Source of the DNA: Betaproteobacteria bacterium UBA2293
GTDB taxonomy: Bacteria > Pseudomonadota > Gammaproteobacteria > Burkholderiales > Rhodocyclaceae
Length of the DNA: 5,194 nucleotides
Reading direction: 5' to 3'
Assembly (NCBI GenBank): GCA_002345845.1
Contig: DDWF01000129.1
Coordinates: 3,996 to 9,189 of the forward strand
A program made the translations under genes and the position numbers. Below the pieces are notes generated by a model. The model was not told the origin of the DNA. It searched no databases and saw nothing but the letters and a program-made list of their open reading frames with translations. Of the stretch, positions 1 through 5,035 are shown piece by piece; position 1 is the stretch's first letter, and each line of letters starts with the position of its first letter.

Positions 1-163
1 GGTAAACCCCATCCGGAGCAAGACCAAATAGGGAAGCATTAGGCGTGGCCCGCGCTGCTTCCGGGTAGGTTGCTTGAGCCTGTCGGTGACGGCAGGCCTA
101 GAGGAATGATTGCCGAACCTCGCAAGAGGGGAACAGAACCCGGCTTATCGGCCGGCTTTCCAC
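1..163 (+). ncRNA. rnpB: RNase P RNA, 3' part (5' end outside window)
   Basis: This is the catalytic RNA of RNase P, which matures tRNA 5' ends. The stretch follows the 3' portion of the E. coli type-A RNA block by block: GGTAAACCCCATCCGGAGCA at the left edge, then AAGACCAAATAGGG (21-34), GGGTAGGTTGCTTGAGCC (63-80), CCTAGAGGAATGATTGCC (99-116) and ACAGAACCCGGCTTAT near 133-148. A hairpin with arms GGAAGCA and TGCTTCC (about 33-62) sits where E. coli has its P15-region hairpin. The gene is cut by the window start, so roughly the first 60% is missing. The 3' end at about 163 is placed by analogy with E. coli, where the RNA ends a few bases after the TCGGTCAGTTTC block. No U-tract follows it, so the end could be off by several bases. 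Confidence 0.95.
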
Positions 164-173
164 CACTTACAAT
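145..173 (+). promoter_or_regulatory. Candidate sigma-70 promoter for a leaderless methyltransferase mRNA
   Basis: TACAAT at 168-173 differs from the consensus -10 box by one base. It lies 17 bp after TTATCG (145-150), a weak -35 with 3 of 6 matches. The -10 ends 7 nt before ATG 181, so transcription would begin at or next to the start codon. No Shine-Dalgarno sequence is visible upstream of either candidate ATG (172 or 181), which fits a leaderless message. The promoter overlaps the end of rnpB. This is inferred from motif spacing only. Confidence 0.45.
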
Positions 174-180
174 GCCGCCC

Positions 181-1311
181 ATGAACCCCCTCCTCGAATG
201 GTCGGAAAACGGCCAGACCCGCCGCGCGCGCTGGCGCTCCGAAGCCGGCCTGGCGGCGCCGCAAACCCTGGAAGTCGTCGACGACCGCCTGTCCGCCGAC
301 GCCGCCTTCGCTGCGCTGACTGACGGTCACGCGCTGCTCTGGCGCGGCGACTGGATGAACGCCCGGCAACTGATGCAGGCGCTGACCCGCCGCGTTGATC
401 GGCATATCGCGGCAACAGCGGACAACACTTCATTGCCGGCCCTGGCCTTTGCCCGTCATCGCGAGCGTCAGGGGCGGCGTGCCGCCTTGCTCGCCCGCCT
501 GCTGGTGCCGCTCGGTCCCGACTACAAGCTGCCGCTGCGCCGCGCCCAGGATGTCCGCCCGGCCTGTCGTGAAGCCTGGGGCAAGCCCGACGGCAGCAAC
601 AGCGTGGTCGCGCTGCGTGAACTGCTGGCGGTGATCAGCGCCCACGAATGGCGCAAGAAGGGCGTGCCGGTGGCGGCTGTCGGCGGGCGCATCCATCCGC
701 ATTACGGCGTCTTTTCGCCGGTGCGCGGCGAGTACGTCGACCTGGTCGCACAAGCGCCGCTGCCGCCGGGCTGTGACCTGGCTTTTGATATCGGTACCGG
801 CTCTGGGGTACTTGCCGCTGTGCTCGCCCGGCGCGGCCTGGCGGTGATTGCCACCGACACGGCGGCGCGGGCGCTGGCCTGTGCGGCGGAAAACGCCGAG
901 AAGCTCGGTCTGGCCGAAAAAATAAGCATCGTCGAGGCCGACCTGTTTCCCGAAGGCCGCGCCCCACTGGTCGTCTGCAATCCGCCCTGGTTGCCGGCGC
1001 AGCCGAGCTCGCCGATCGAATTTGCAGTTTACGATCCCGATTCGCGCATGTTGCGTGGCTTCCTCGGCGGCCTGAAGGATCACCTGGCGCCAGGCGGCGA
1101 GGGCTGGTTGATCATTTCCGATATCGCCGAGCATCTCGGCCTGCGCAGCCGGCAGCTTCTGCTGGACTGGATTGCCGGTGCCGGCCTGCGGGTGCTTGAC
1201 CGTCTCGATACGCGACCGCAGCACGGCAAGGCAGCTGATCGCAGCGACCCGCTGCACGCGGCACGGGCGGCTGAAATCACCTCGTTGTGGCGGCTCGGCG
1301 TGGCCGATTAG
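181..1311 (+). CDS. Class I SAM-dependent methyltransferase (MTS/HemK-like fold), 376 aa
   Basis: The C-terminal half carries a class I methyltransferase core. The SAM-binding glycine loop DIGTGSG lies at residues 203-209, an acidic strand end (IATD) follows about 20 residues later, and the catalytic motif NPPW is at 267-270. [N/D]PP[Y/W] is typical of enzymes that methylate planar amino nitrogens: adenine N6, guanine N2 or glutamine N5 (the RsmC/RlmG and HemK/PrmB groups). The first ~200 residues are alpha-rich and arginine-rich and have no motif I recognise. The block HPHYGVFSPVRGEYVDLV just before the core resembles the segment preceding motif I in HemK-like enzymes. The substrate cannot be told from the sequence; rRNA or a protein is most likely. 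ATG 181 was chosen because the open frame further upstream lies inside rnpB; ATG 172 is possible. The gene stands alone and is followed by a terminator. Confidence 0.88.
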   Translation: MNPLLEWSENGQTRRARWRSEAGLAAPQTLEVVDDRLSADAAFAALTDGHALLWRGDWMNARQLMQALTRRVDRHIAATADNTSLPALAFARHRERQGRRAALLARLLVPLGPDYKLPLRRAQDVRPACREAWGKPDGSNSVVALRELLAVISAHEWRKKGVPVAAVGGRIHPHYGVFSPVRGEYVDLVAQAPLPPGCDLAFDIGTGSGVLAAVLARRGLAVIATDTAARALACAAENAEKLGLAEKISIVEADLFPEGRAPLVVCNPPWLPAQPSSPIEFAVYDPDSRMLRGFLGGLKDHLAPGGEGWLIISDIAEHLGLRSRQLLLDWIAGAGLRVLDRLDTRPQHGKAADRSDPLHAARAAEITSLWRLGVAD

Positions 1312-1317
1312 GCGAAG

Positions 1318-1343
1318 CCGTTGCCGGCGGCGACGGAAATTTT
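1318..1343 (+). terminator. Intrinsic terminator after the methyltransferase gene
   Basis: CCGTTGCC (1318-1325) pairs with GGCGACGG (1329-1336) over 8 bp including one U-G wobble, around a 3-nt loop. AAA and a TTTT tract (1340-1343) follow. It starts 7 nt after the methyltransferase stop codon and ends just before the ECF promoter, separating the two transcription units. Confidence 0.6.
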
Positions 1344-1352
1344 GCACGGCGG

Positions 1353-1380
1353 GGAATATTCGCGGTCTCAGTTGCGTCTA
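1353..1380 (+). promoter_or_regulatory. ECF sigma-factor promoter (GGAATA-N16-CGTCTA)
   Basis: GGAATA (1353-1358, within GGGGAATATT) and CGTCTA (1375-1380) are separated by exactly 16 bp. This is the usual ECF architecture: a GGAA-type -35, a CGT-containing -10 and a 16-bp spacer. Transcription should start near 1386-1389, leaving a leader of about 30 nt before ATG 1417. Because the operon encodes its own ECF sigma factor, autoregulation is the natural reading, but that link is inferred. Confidence 0.75.
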
Positions 1381-1406
1381 TCCAGATGTGGTAGGCAACA
1401 ACCAAC

Positions 1407-1411
1407 GGAGA
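1407..1411 (+). promoter_or_regulatory. Ribosome binding site for the Y-x4-D secreted protein
   Basis: GGAGA lies 5 nt before ATG 1417. It selects this start over the in-frame upstream codon at 1321, which would put the ECF promoter inside the coding region and bury the signal peptide behind 32 extra residues. Confidence 0.75.
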
Positions 1412-1416
1412 CCATC

Positions 1417-1788
1417 ATGAAAACGACCAAACTGTTTCTCGCACTGCTCCTTTCCCTCAGCGCCGCCGTCAGTTCGGCAGCCGATCCGGCGATGGTGTCG
1501 GATGGCGTGTTGACCGGCGGCAATGGCATGACCCTCTACACTTTCGACCGCGACACGGCCGGTAGCGGCAAGAGCGCCTGCAACGGCCCTTGCGCCACCA
1601 ACTGGCCGCCGCTCTACGCCAAGGACGGCGATATGGCGAGCGGCGACTACAGCGTGATTGTCCGCGACGACGGCAAGAAGCAGTGGGCCCTGAAAGGCAA
1701 GCCATTATATTTCTGGGCTAAGGACATGAAACCGGGTGACCGTACCGGTGACGGTTTCAACGATGTCTGGCACGTCGCCAAGCCGTAA
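1417..1788 (+). CDS. Secreted Y-x4-D repeat protein (COG4315 / Lipoprotein_15-like), 123 aa
   Basis: This is a small exported protein of a family of unknown function. Residues 1-21 form a Sec signal peptide: KTTK, a leucine-rich core, then AAVSSA with cleavage near 21-22. There is no lipobox cysteine, so the mature ~100-aa protein is probably soluble in the periplasm or secreted. Two copies of the family's Y-x4-D signature are visible, YTFDRD (41-46) and YFWAKD (98-103). A CNGPC pair (Cys55/Cys59) followed by ATNWPP is also typical of the family; these are the only two cysteines, so a disulfide, redox or metal role is possible but unproven. It is the first gene of an operon: the ECF sigma start lies 5 nt after its stop. 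That suggests it is a target of, or an accessory sensor for, the sigma/anti-sigma pair. Confidence 0.88.
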   Translation: MKTTKLFLALLLSLSAAVSSAADPAMVSDGVLTGGNGMTLYTFDRDTAGSGKSACNGPCATNWPPLYAKDGDMASGDYSVIVRDDGKKQWALKGKPLYFWAKDMKPGDRTGDGFNDVWHVAKP

Positions 1789-1793
1789 ATCCT

Positions 1794-2294
1794 TTGGACA
1801 GCAGTGCCCTCCTGGCCGAACTGCCACGCCTGCGCCGCTACGCGCGGGTGCTGGTAGGCGATCGTGCGGCGGCCGACGACCTGCTGCAGGACACCCTGGA
1901 AAGAGCCTGGGCGCGGAGTCGGCAGTGGCAGGATGGGGGTAATTTGCGCGCCTGGCTGTTCAGCATCATGCACAATCTGCGCATCGATCAACTGCGGCGC
2001 GGCGGCCCCAAGGTACAGTCGCTCGATGACGAGGATTACGCGCTACCGACCCGGCCGACGCAAAGTGACGGTCTGGAGGTGCTTGATCTTGAGGCGGCCC
2101 TGGCCCGCCTGCCCGAGGAACAGCGGGCCGTGCTGCTGCTGGTTGCCCTTGAGGGCATGCGTTACGACGAGATCGCGGTGACCCTCGGTATTCCATCGGG
2201 AACCGTGATGTCTCGTCTTTCCCGTGGCCGCGAGAGCCTGCGCGCGTTGCTAGCGGCGCCGCCACAGACGACTACCCTGCGAGTTGTCCGATGA
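1794..2294 (+). CDS. ECF-family RNA polymerase sigma factor, 166 aa
   Basis: This alternative sigma factor should direct RNA polymerase to a small stress regulon. Region 2 covers about residues 8-70, with the core-binding helix containing DDLLQDTLERAW (28-39) and the DNA-melting/-10 segment NLRAWLFSIMHNLRIDQLRR (50-69). A variable linker (70-97) leads to region 4 (about 98-152), whose helix-turn-helix MRYDEIAVTLGIPSGTVMSR (122-141) reads the -35 element. The length is normal for a minimal group IV sigma factor, with no region 1 or 3 and no extra C-terminal domain. The start is TTG 1794, 5 nt after the preceding stop and without a clear Shine-Dalgarno. No ATG or GTG fits in frame between the upstream stop at 1749 and region 2, so translational coupling to the preceding gene is likely. 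Its stop overlaps the anti-sigma start. The exact ECF group cannot be assigned by eye. Confidence 0.93.
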   Translation: MDSSALLAELPRLRRYARVLVGDRAAADDLLQDTLERAWARSRQWQDGGNLRAWLFSIMHNLRIDQLRRGGPKVQSLDDEDYALPTRPTQSDGLEVLDLEAALARLPEEQRAVLLLVALEGMRYDEIAVTLGIPSGTVMSRLSRGRESLRALLAAPPQTTTLRVVR

Positions 2295-3088
2295 GTTTTC
2301 AGCCAATCAGCGAAGCTGATCTCCAAGCGTATGTCGATGGCTACCTGCCGGCCGAGCGCCGCCAGGAAGTCGATCGCTGGCTGGCCGCAAATCCGGACGA
2401 TGCCGCCCGCCTGCGCGCTTACAATGAACAGGGGCGCTTGCTGCGGGAGCGCTTGGCGCCGCTGTTGCACGAACCCTTGCCTGCGTCATTGCGCAAGCTC
2501 GCCGAACGACCGGCTCGGCGAACGTGGGGGCAGCAGTGGCGGTTAGGTTCGTGGTCGTTGCAGCCGCTGGCGGCCGGCGTCTTGGTCGCCGTCATCGCTG
2601 CGGGTGCCGGCTGGACTGCCCGTGGCCTGCAACCGCTGGCGGGGCCGTCGGCGGATATGCCCCTGGCCCGCCAGGCGGCCGTGGCCCATGCTGTCTATAG
2701 CCCCGACCAGCGCCGGCCGGTCGAGGTCGGTGCCGAGCAGGAGGAGCAACTGGTGCGCTGGTTATCGAAGCGCCTGGGGGCGGCGGTCAGCGTGCCGAAA
2801 CTCGGCAAGCTCGGCTACGAACTGGTCGGCGGTCGCCTGCTGCCCGGCAATCTCGGACCGGTAGCCCAGTTCATGTATCAGGACGCTGCCGGGCAGCGCC
2901 TGACCCTGTATGTCACTAGCGAGCTGGCCGGCAGCCGCGAAACCGGCTTCCGCTTTGCCCGTGAGGGCGAGATCAATGTTTTCTACTGGCTCGACGGGCA
3001 TTTCGGTTACGCACTCAGCGCCGGCATCGCGCGCCATGACCTGGCGACTATCGCCAGTGCCGTCTATGAACAGCTGGCGGCGAAATAG
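2291..3088 (+). CDS. Membrane-anchored anti-sigma factor, 265 aa
   Basis: It probably sequesters the ECF sigma factor encoded just upstream; the ATGA overlap (2291-2294) couples their translation and favours matched amounts. The N-terminal cytoplasmic domain (about 5-70) has the look of anti-sigma N-domains: EADLQAYVDGYLPAERRQEV, then DRWLAANPDDAARL and a helix ending near 60. One membrane span covers about 92-111 (PLAAGVLVAVIAAGAGWTA). The rest (about 112-265) should be periplasmic and includes a conserved-looking block with SELAG (210-214) and FYWLDGHFGYALS (231-243). The protein has no cysteine at all and so lacks the HxxxCxxC zinc motif of ZAS-type anti-sigma factors. The release signal therefore probably acts through the periplasmic domain, by proteolysis or ligand binding, rather than by zinc loss. 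Partner and topology are inferred from operon context and hydrophobicity. Confidence 0.88.
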   Translation: MSFQPISEADLQAYVDGYLPAERRQEVDRWLAANPDDAARLRAYNEQGRLLRERLAPLLHEPLPASLRKLAERPARRTWGQQWRLGSWSLQPLAAGVLVAVIAAGAGWTARGLQPLAGPSADMPLARQAAVAHAVYSPDQRRPVEVGAEQEEQLVRWLSKRLGAAVSVPKLGKLGYELVGGRLLPGNLGPVAQFMYQDAAGQRLTLYVTSELAGSRETGFRFAREGEINVFYWLDGHFGYALSAGIARHDLATIASAVYEQLAAK

Positions 3089-3108
3089 CTGCCGTCTTCA
3101 GCGGCAGC
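3088..3108. terminator. Candidate bidirectional terminator hairpin between convergent genes
   Basis: GCTGCCG (3088-3094) and CGGCAGC (3102-3108) form a perfect 7-bp stem with a 7-nt loop, located between the anti-sigma stop (3088) and the binding-protein stop (3130). No U-tract follows on the plus strand. On the minus strand the stem is followed by TATTTCG, which is only weakly T-rich. The position fits a terminator, but the sequence is not a strong intrinsic one. Confidence 0.4.
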
Positions 3109-3129
3109 CTCTGGCGCGCGTTCCGCTCA

Positions 3130-4278
3130 TCACTCGTTGAGCAATACCCACTTGCCGCCCTTGACCACCATCATCACGCGGGCCCGCTGGTCCATGCCGT
3201 TGTGGTTTTGGGCGCTCATGTTGAAAATGCCCTGGGCGCCGACGACTTCGCGCGCCGTTTCGAGTGCGTTGCGCAGGGCCTGGCGGAATTCCGGCGTTCC
3301 TGGTTTGGCCGATTTCAGGGCCAGGGGAATGCTCTTCTGCAACAGGAGGCCGGCATCATAGGTGTTGGCACCGAAGGTGGACATCGTGCCGGCGCCGTAC
3401 TTCGCCTCGTAGGCGGCGATGTAGCCCTGGGCTACCGGTTTGATCGGGTTACCGGCTGCCAGGTCGGCGGCAACCAGCATCGGCCCGCCGGCCATCAGCG
3501 TGCCCTCGACCGCCTTGCCGCCGATGCGGATGAAGTCATTGGTGGCGACACCGTGCGTCTGGTAGATGCGGCCCTTGTAGCCCTTTTCCTGTAAGCCGGC
3601 TTGCGGCATGACGGCCGGACTGCCGGTGGCGGCGATGAGCACGGCGTCAGGGCGGGCGGCAATCAGTTTGAGTACCTGGCCGGTTGCCGATTGGTCGGTA
3701 CGGTTGTAGCGCTCACTAGCCACCAGGCGCAGGCCGGCCTTTTCGGCCAGCGGAGCGAAGACCTTGAACCAGTTCTCGCCGTAGGGGTCGTTGAAGCCGA
3801 TGAAGCCGACCGTCTTGACGCCGGCCGCGGTCATGTTTTCGAGCATGGCCTCGGCAATCAGATCGTCGTTCTGCGTGGTCTTGAACACCCAGCGCTTGCG
3901 CTCGTCCATCGGCAGGATGATCGCCGACGAGCCGACGGTGGTCAGCAGCGGCACTTGCGATTCGGCGACGAAGTCGAGGATGGCCAATGCCGCCGGTGTC
4001 GTGGTCGGACCGATCAGGGCATCGACCTTGTGTTCGCTGATCAGCTTCTTGACGTTGGTGACGGCGTTGGTCGGGTCGGAAGCATCATCGAGGACGATGT
4101 AGGAGACCTTCTGGCCGCCCATCTCGGTGGGCAGCAGGGCGACGGTGTTTTTCTGCGGGATGCCGACGACGGCCGTCGGGCCAGTTGACGAGGCGATGAC
4201 GCCAATCTTGATGTCGGCCAGGACGGCACTGCTGGCGAGCAGAAGAACGAGAAGGGAAGAAAGCTTGCGACCGGCCAC
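3130..4278 (-). CDS. Branched-chain amino acid-type ABC transporter substrate-binding protein, 382 aa
   Basis: This is a periplasmic ligand-binding protein of the LivJ/LivK type (Peripla_BP_6 family). Residues 1-21 are a Sec signal peptide (AGRKLSSLLVLLLASSAVLA) with cleavage before DIKIG. The mature protein shows the family's order of blocks: DIKIGVIASSTGPTA at its start, DDASDPTNAV (64-73), IGPTTTPAALAI (89-100) in the ligand cleft, VGFIGFNDPYGENW (157-170) at the start of the second lobe, and ANTYDAG (304-310) near the hinge. The length is typical. The start is GTG 4278, set by AGGAG 7 nt upstream and by the signal peptide; an upstream extension to 4575 in the same frame overlaps the 66-aa gene. 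No permease or ATPase gene is adjacent, so it is an orphan here. The ligand is unknown: the family also binds amides, aromatic acids and short-chain organic compounds. Confidence 0.93.
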   Translation of the reverse strand: MAGRKLSSLLVLLLASSAVLADIKIGVIASSTGPTAVVGIPQKNTVALLPTEMGGQKVSYIVLDDASDPTNAVTNVKKLISEHKVDALIGPTTTPAALAILDFVAESQVPLLTTVGSSAIILPMDERKRWVFKTTQNDDLIAEAMLENMTAAGVKTVGFIGFNDPYGENWFKVFAPLAEKAGLRLVASERYNRTDQSATGQVLKLIAARPDAVLIAATGSPAVMPQAGLQEKGYKGRIYQTHGVATNDFIRIGGKAVEGTLMAGGPMLVAADLAAGNPIKPVAQGYIAAYEAKYGAGTMSTFGANTYDAGLLLQKSIPLALKSAKPGTPEFRQALRNALETAREVVGAQGIFNMSAQNHNGMDQRARVMMVVKGGKWVLLNE

Positions 4279-4285
4279 GACGATG

Positions 4286-4290
4286 CTCCT
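4286..4290 (-). promoter_or_regulatory. Ribosome binding site fixing the GTG start of the binding protein
   Basis: Minus-strand AGGAG lies 7 nt before GTG 4278. It sets the start directly before the signal peptide, although no ATG is present there. Confidence 0.8.
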
Positions 4291-4308
4291 GAGGAATGGA
4301 ATCCGTCG

Positions 4309-4314
4309 ATTATA
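4309..4314 (-). promoter_or_regulatory. Candidate -10 box for the substrate-binding protein gene
   Basis: Minus-strand TATAAT is a perfect sigma-70 -10 hexamer, preceded by TGCT. It would start transcription near 4302 and give a leader of about 24 nt. No good -35 lies 16-18 bp upstream; that region is a GC-rich palindrome. The promoter may depend on an activator. Confidence 0.5.
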
Positions 4315-4324
4315 AGCAGGTGTC

Positions 4325-4344
4325 GGCCGCTGCGGCCGGCGGCC
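4325..4344 (-). terminator. GC-rich hairpin just after the 66-aa gene
   Basis: GGCCGC and GCGGCC (plus-strand 4325-4330 and 4339-4344) can form a 6-bp stem with an 8-nt loop, 2 nt after the stop codon of the 66-aa gene. No U-tract follows on the minus strand, so it is only a candidate terminator. An internal GCGGCC (4332-4337) offers an alternative fold. Confidence 0.25.
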
Positions 4345-4346
4345 AT

Positions 4347-4547
4347 TCAGTCGAAAAGATCGGGTTGTGGCTGGCTCAGGCTGTGGCGCTTGACGGTGAA
4401 GCGCACCGGCGCTCCCTGGCGGCCGATGGCCTCGACGATCAGATGGCCGGCCACCGCTTCGGCAACGACGCGGACGTTGCGCCGGCCGGCCCGAGTTTGG
4501 CCGGCGTAGGTGGCGAGTGCTCCAGGAGATGGCGTCCAGCGAGACAT
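4347..4547 (-). CDS. Small conserved-looking hypothetical protein, 66 aa
   Basis: I do not recognise a named family. The reading frame is convincing as coding: third codon positions are mostly G or C, as in its neighbours, and the predicted protein has a regular pattern. It has a basic turn (QTRAGRRN, 17-24), then two likely beta strands NVRVVAEAVAGHLIVEAIG (24-42), then VRFTVKRHSL (48-57) and a C-terminal QPDLFD tail. There is no signal peptide, membrane segment or cysteine. ATG 4547 has no Shine-Dalgarno at the right distance; instead TATCAT ends 7 nt before it (see the promoter entry). The frame stays open upstream back to the stop codon of the 83-aa gene but offers no ATG, GTG or TTG. It lies between the winged-helix gene and the binding-protein gene. 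Function is unknown; a small nucleic-acid-binding protein is possible but speculative. Confidence 0.68.
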   Translation of the reverse strand: MSRWTPSPGALATYAGQTRAGRRNVRVVAEAVAGHLIVEAIGRQGAPVRFTVKRHSLSQPQPDLFD

Positions 4548-4554
4548 GGCGGCG

Positions 4555-4560
4555 ATGATA
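4555..4560 (-). promoter_or_regulatory. Candidate -10 box 7 nt before the 66-aa start codon
   Basis: Minus-strand TATCAT differs from TATAAT by one base and ends 7 nt before ATG 4547, the same spacing as TACAAT before the methyltransferase ATG. The -35 region (about 4578-4584) matches the consensus at only 2-3 of 6 positions. This is consistent with a leaderless message, on motif evidence only. Confidence 0.3.
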
Positions 4561-4586
4561 GTACGTGCCTCCCAATCGCGCCAGTC

Positions 4587-4611
4587 GGCGCTGCCGGTCA
4601 GGCGCTGCCGG
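4587..4611. repeat. Short tandem repeat, GGCGCTGCCGG twice
   Basis: GGCGCTGCCGG occurs at 4587-4597 and again at 4601-4611, a 14-bp period. A partial third copy, TTGCCGG, lies at 4614-4620. It falls in the gap between the 83-aa and 66-aa genes. Functional meaning is unclear. Confidence 0.6.
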
Positions 4612-4628
4612 CGTTGCCGGCAGCCTTG

Positions 4629-4650
4629 GCGGAGGGAACTAGCCCTCCGC
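4629..4650 (-). terminator. Candidate terminator hairpin after the 83-aa gene
   Basis: GCGGAGGG (4629-4636) and CCCTCCGC (4643-4650) form a perfect 8-bp GC-rich stem with a 6-nt loop (AACTAG on the plus strand). On the minus strand it begins 5 nt after the stop codon of the 83-aa gene. No U-tract follows on either strand, so it may stabilise the mRNA 3' end or terminate inefficiently. Confidence 0.45.
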
Positions 4651-4655
4651 GGGTG

Positions 4656-4907
4656 TCAGCTCTTGACGCCGGGCTTGCGGCCGGGGGCGGCCGAGGGGAT
4701 GTAACCGGCGACGCGGCAGAAAATGCCTTCGATCGGCTTGCCGTCCTTGAAGGTGGTCATGCTGCAGGTCGAGATGGCCTTCTGCGCCGACAGTTCCTGC
4801 AGGGTGTTGCGAACCTCCTGCAGGCCGATGCCGGTGCCCTTGGCGATGTCGGCGTCGAGCAGCTGGCCGTGCTTCTTGAGGTGCGTGAGGATGGATTCGC
4901 TATGCAT
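4656..4907 (-). CDS. Small winged-helix-like DNA-binding protein, 83 aa (putative regulator)
   Basis: The sequence reads as a single winged helix-turn-helix domain. Helix 1 is SESILTHLKKHG (3-14); helix 2 is DADIAKGTGI (18-27); the recognition helix is GLQEVRNTLQELSAQ (28-42); two strands of a wing follow (AISTCSMTTF, 44-53, and IEGIFCRVAGYI, 59-70). A short basic tail, PGRKPGVKS, ends the protein. Helix-turn-helix proteins of this size often act as repressors of nearby genes, but the target is unknown. Two cysteines (48 and 64) sit on the wing strands and could bind metal or sense redox state; this is speculative. ATG 4907 was chosen because AGAAAGG lies 6 nt upstream and because a longer frame to 5069 would run through the inverted repeat and into the tRNA. 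The gene follows rpoD and the tRNA but is probably transcribed separately. Confidence 0.78.
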   Translation of the reverse strand: MHSESILTHLKKHGQLLDADIAKGTGIGLQEVRNTLQELSAQKAISTCSMTTFKDGKPIEGIFCRVAGYIPSAAPGRKPGVKS

Positions 4908-4933
4908 GATGAACCTTTCTGGAAATGCTGACC

Positions 4934-4983
4934 GCATCCATCGTCCCGACCGTAACCGAAGTGGCGGTCGGGACGATGGATGC
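4934..4983. repeat. Perfect 19-bp inverted repeat with 12-nt loop
   Basis: GCATCCATCGTCCCGACCG (4934-4952) is exactly mirrored by its reverse complement at 4965-4983, with TAACCGAAGTGG between the arms. It lies between the tRNA terminator and the 83-aa gene, ending 26 nt before that gene's ATG. Neither strand shows a U-tract after the stem, so it does not look like an intrinsic terminator. Possible roles are a dispersed palindromic element, an operator, or a leader hairpin of the 83-aa gene. A DNA-level function or a recent origin is favoured because there is not one mismatch or G-U pair in 19 bp. Confidence 0.9.
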
Positions 4984-4988
4984 AATCC

Positions 4989-5029
4989 AAAAAGCATCTG
5001 ACCGATTCCCGAGGGGCGGCTGCGATGCT
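4989..5029 (-). terminator. Probable terminator of the rpoD-tRNA transcript
   Basis: On the minus strand AGCATC (5029-5024) pairs with GATGCT (4998-4993). The intervening 25 nt can form an inner GCCG/CGGU stem capped by a CCC/GGG-containing loop. A run of five T (4993-4989) follows directly, overlapping the end of the stem. It begins 7 nt after the tRNA CCA end. The stem is interrupted, so efficiency is uncertain. Confidence 0.5.
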
Positions 5030-5035
5030 CGTTAC

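Noticed and set aside
70..180. N-terminal extension of the methyltransferase frame upstream of ATG 181
   Set aside because: It translates the 3' end of rnpB, a structured RNA, and has no ribosome binding site. The open frame is incidental to high GC.
430..1347. 305-codon minus-strand open frame antisense to the methyltransferase gene
   Set aside because: It is a shadow frame: the plus strand contains intact methyltransferase motifs across the same region.
3601..4188. Long plus-strand open frame antisense to the binding-protein gene
   Set aside because: Its composition is a shadow of the minus-strand codons. It has no family signature, while the minus frame is a full-length recognisable protein.
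4279..4575. Upstream extension of the binding protein to 4575
   Set aside because: It would put about 100 arginine- and proline-rich residues ahead of a clear signal peptide and overlap the 66-aa gene. The AGGAG/GTG pair at 4278 explains the start.
4296..4931. 211-codon plus-strand open frame spanning the two small minus-strand genes
   Set aside because: It crosses two convincing minus-strand genes with ribosome binding sites or motifs, plus terminator-like hairpins. Its own translation is low-complexity Gly/Ala/Arg typical of a GC-rich shadow.
4934..4983. The 19-bp inverted repeat as an intrinsic terminator
   Set aside because: No run of T follows the stem in either direction, and a better terminator with five T lies just before it at 4989-5029.
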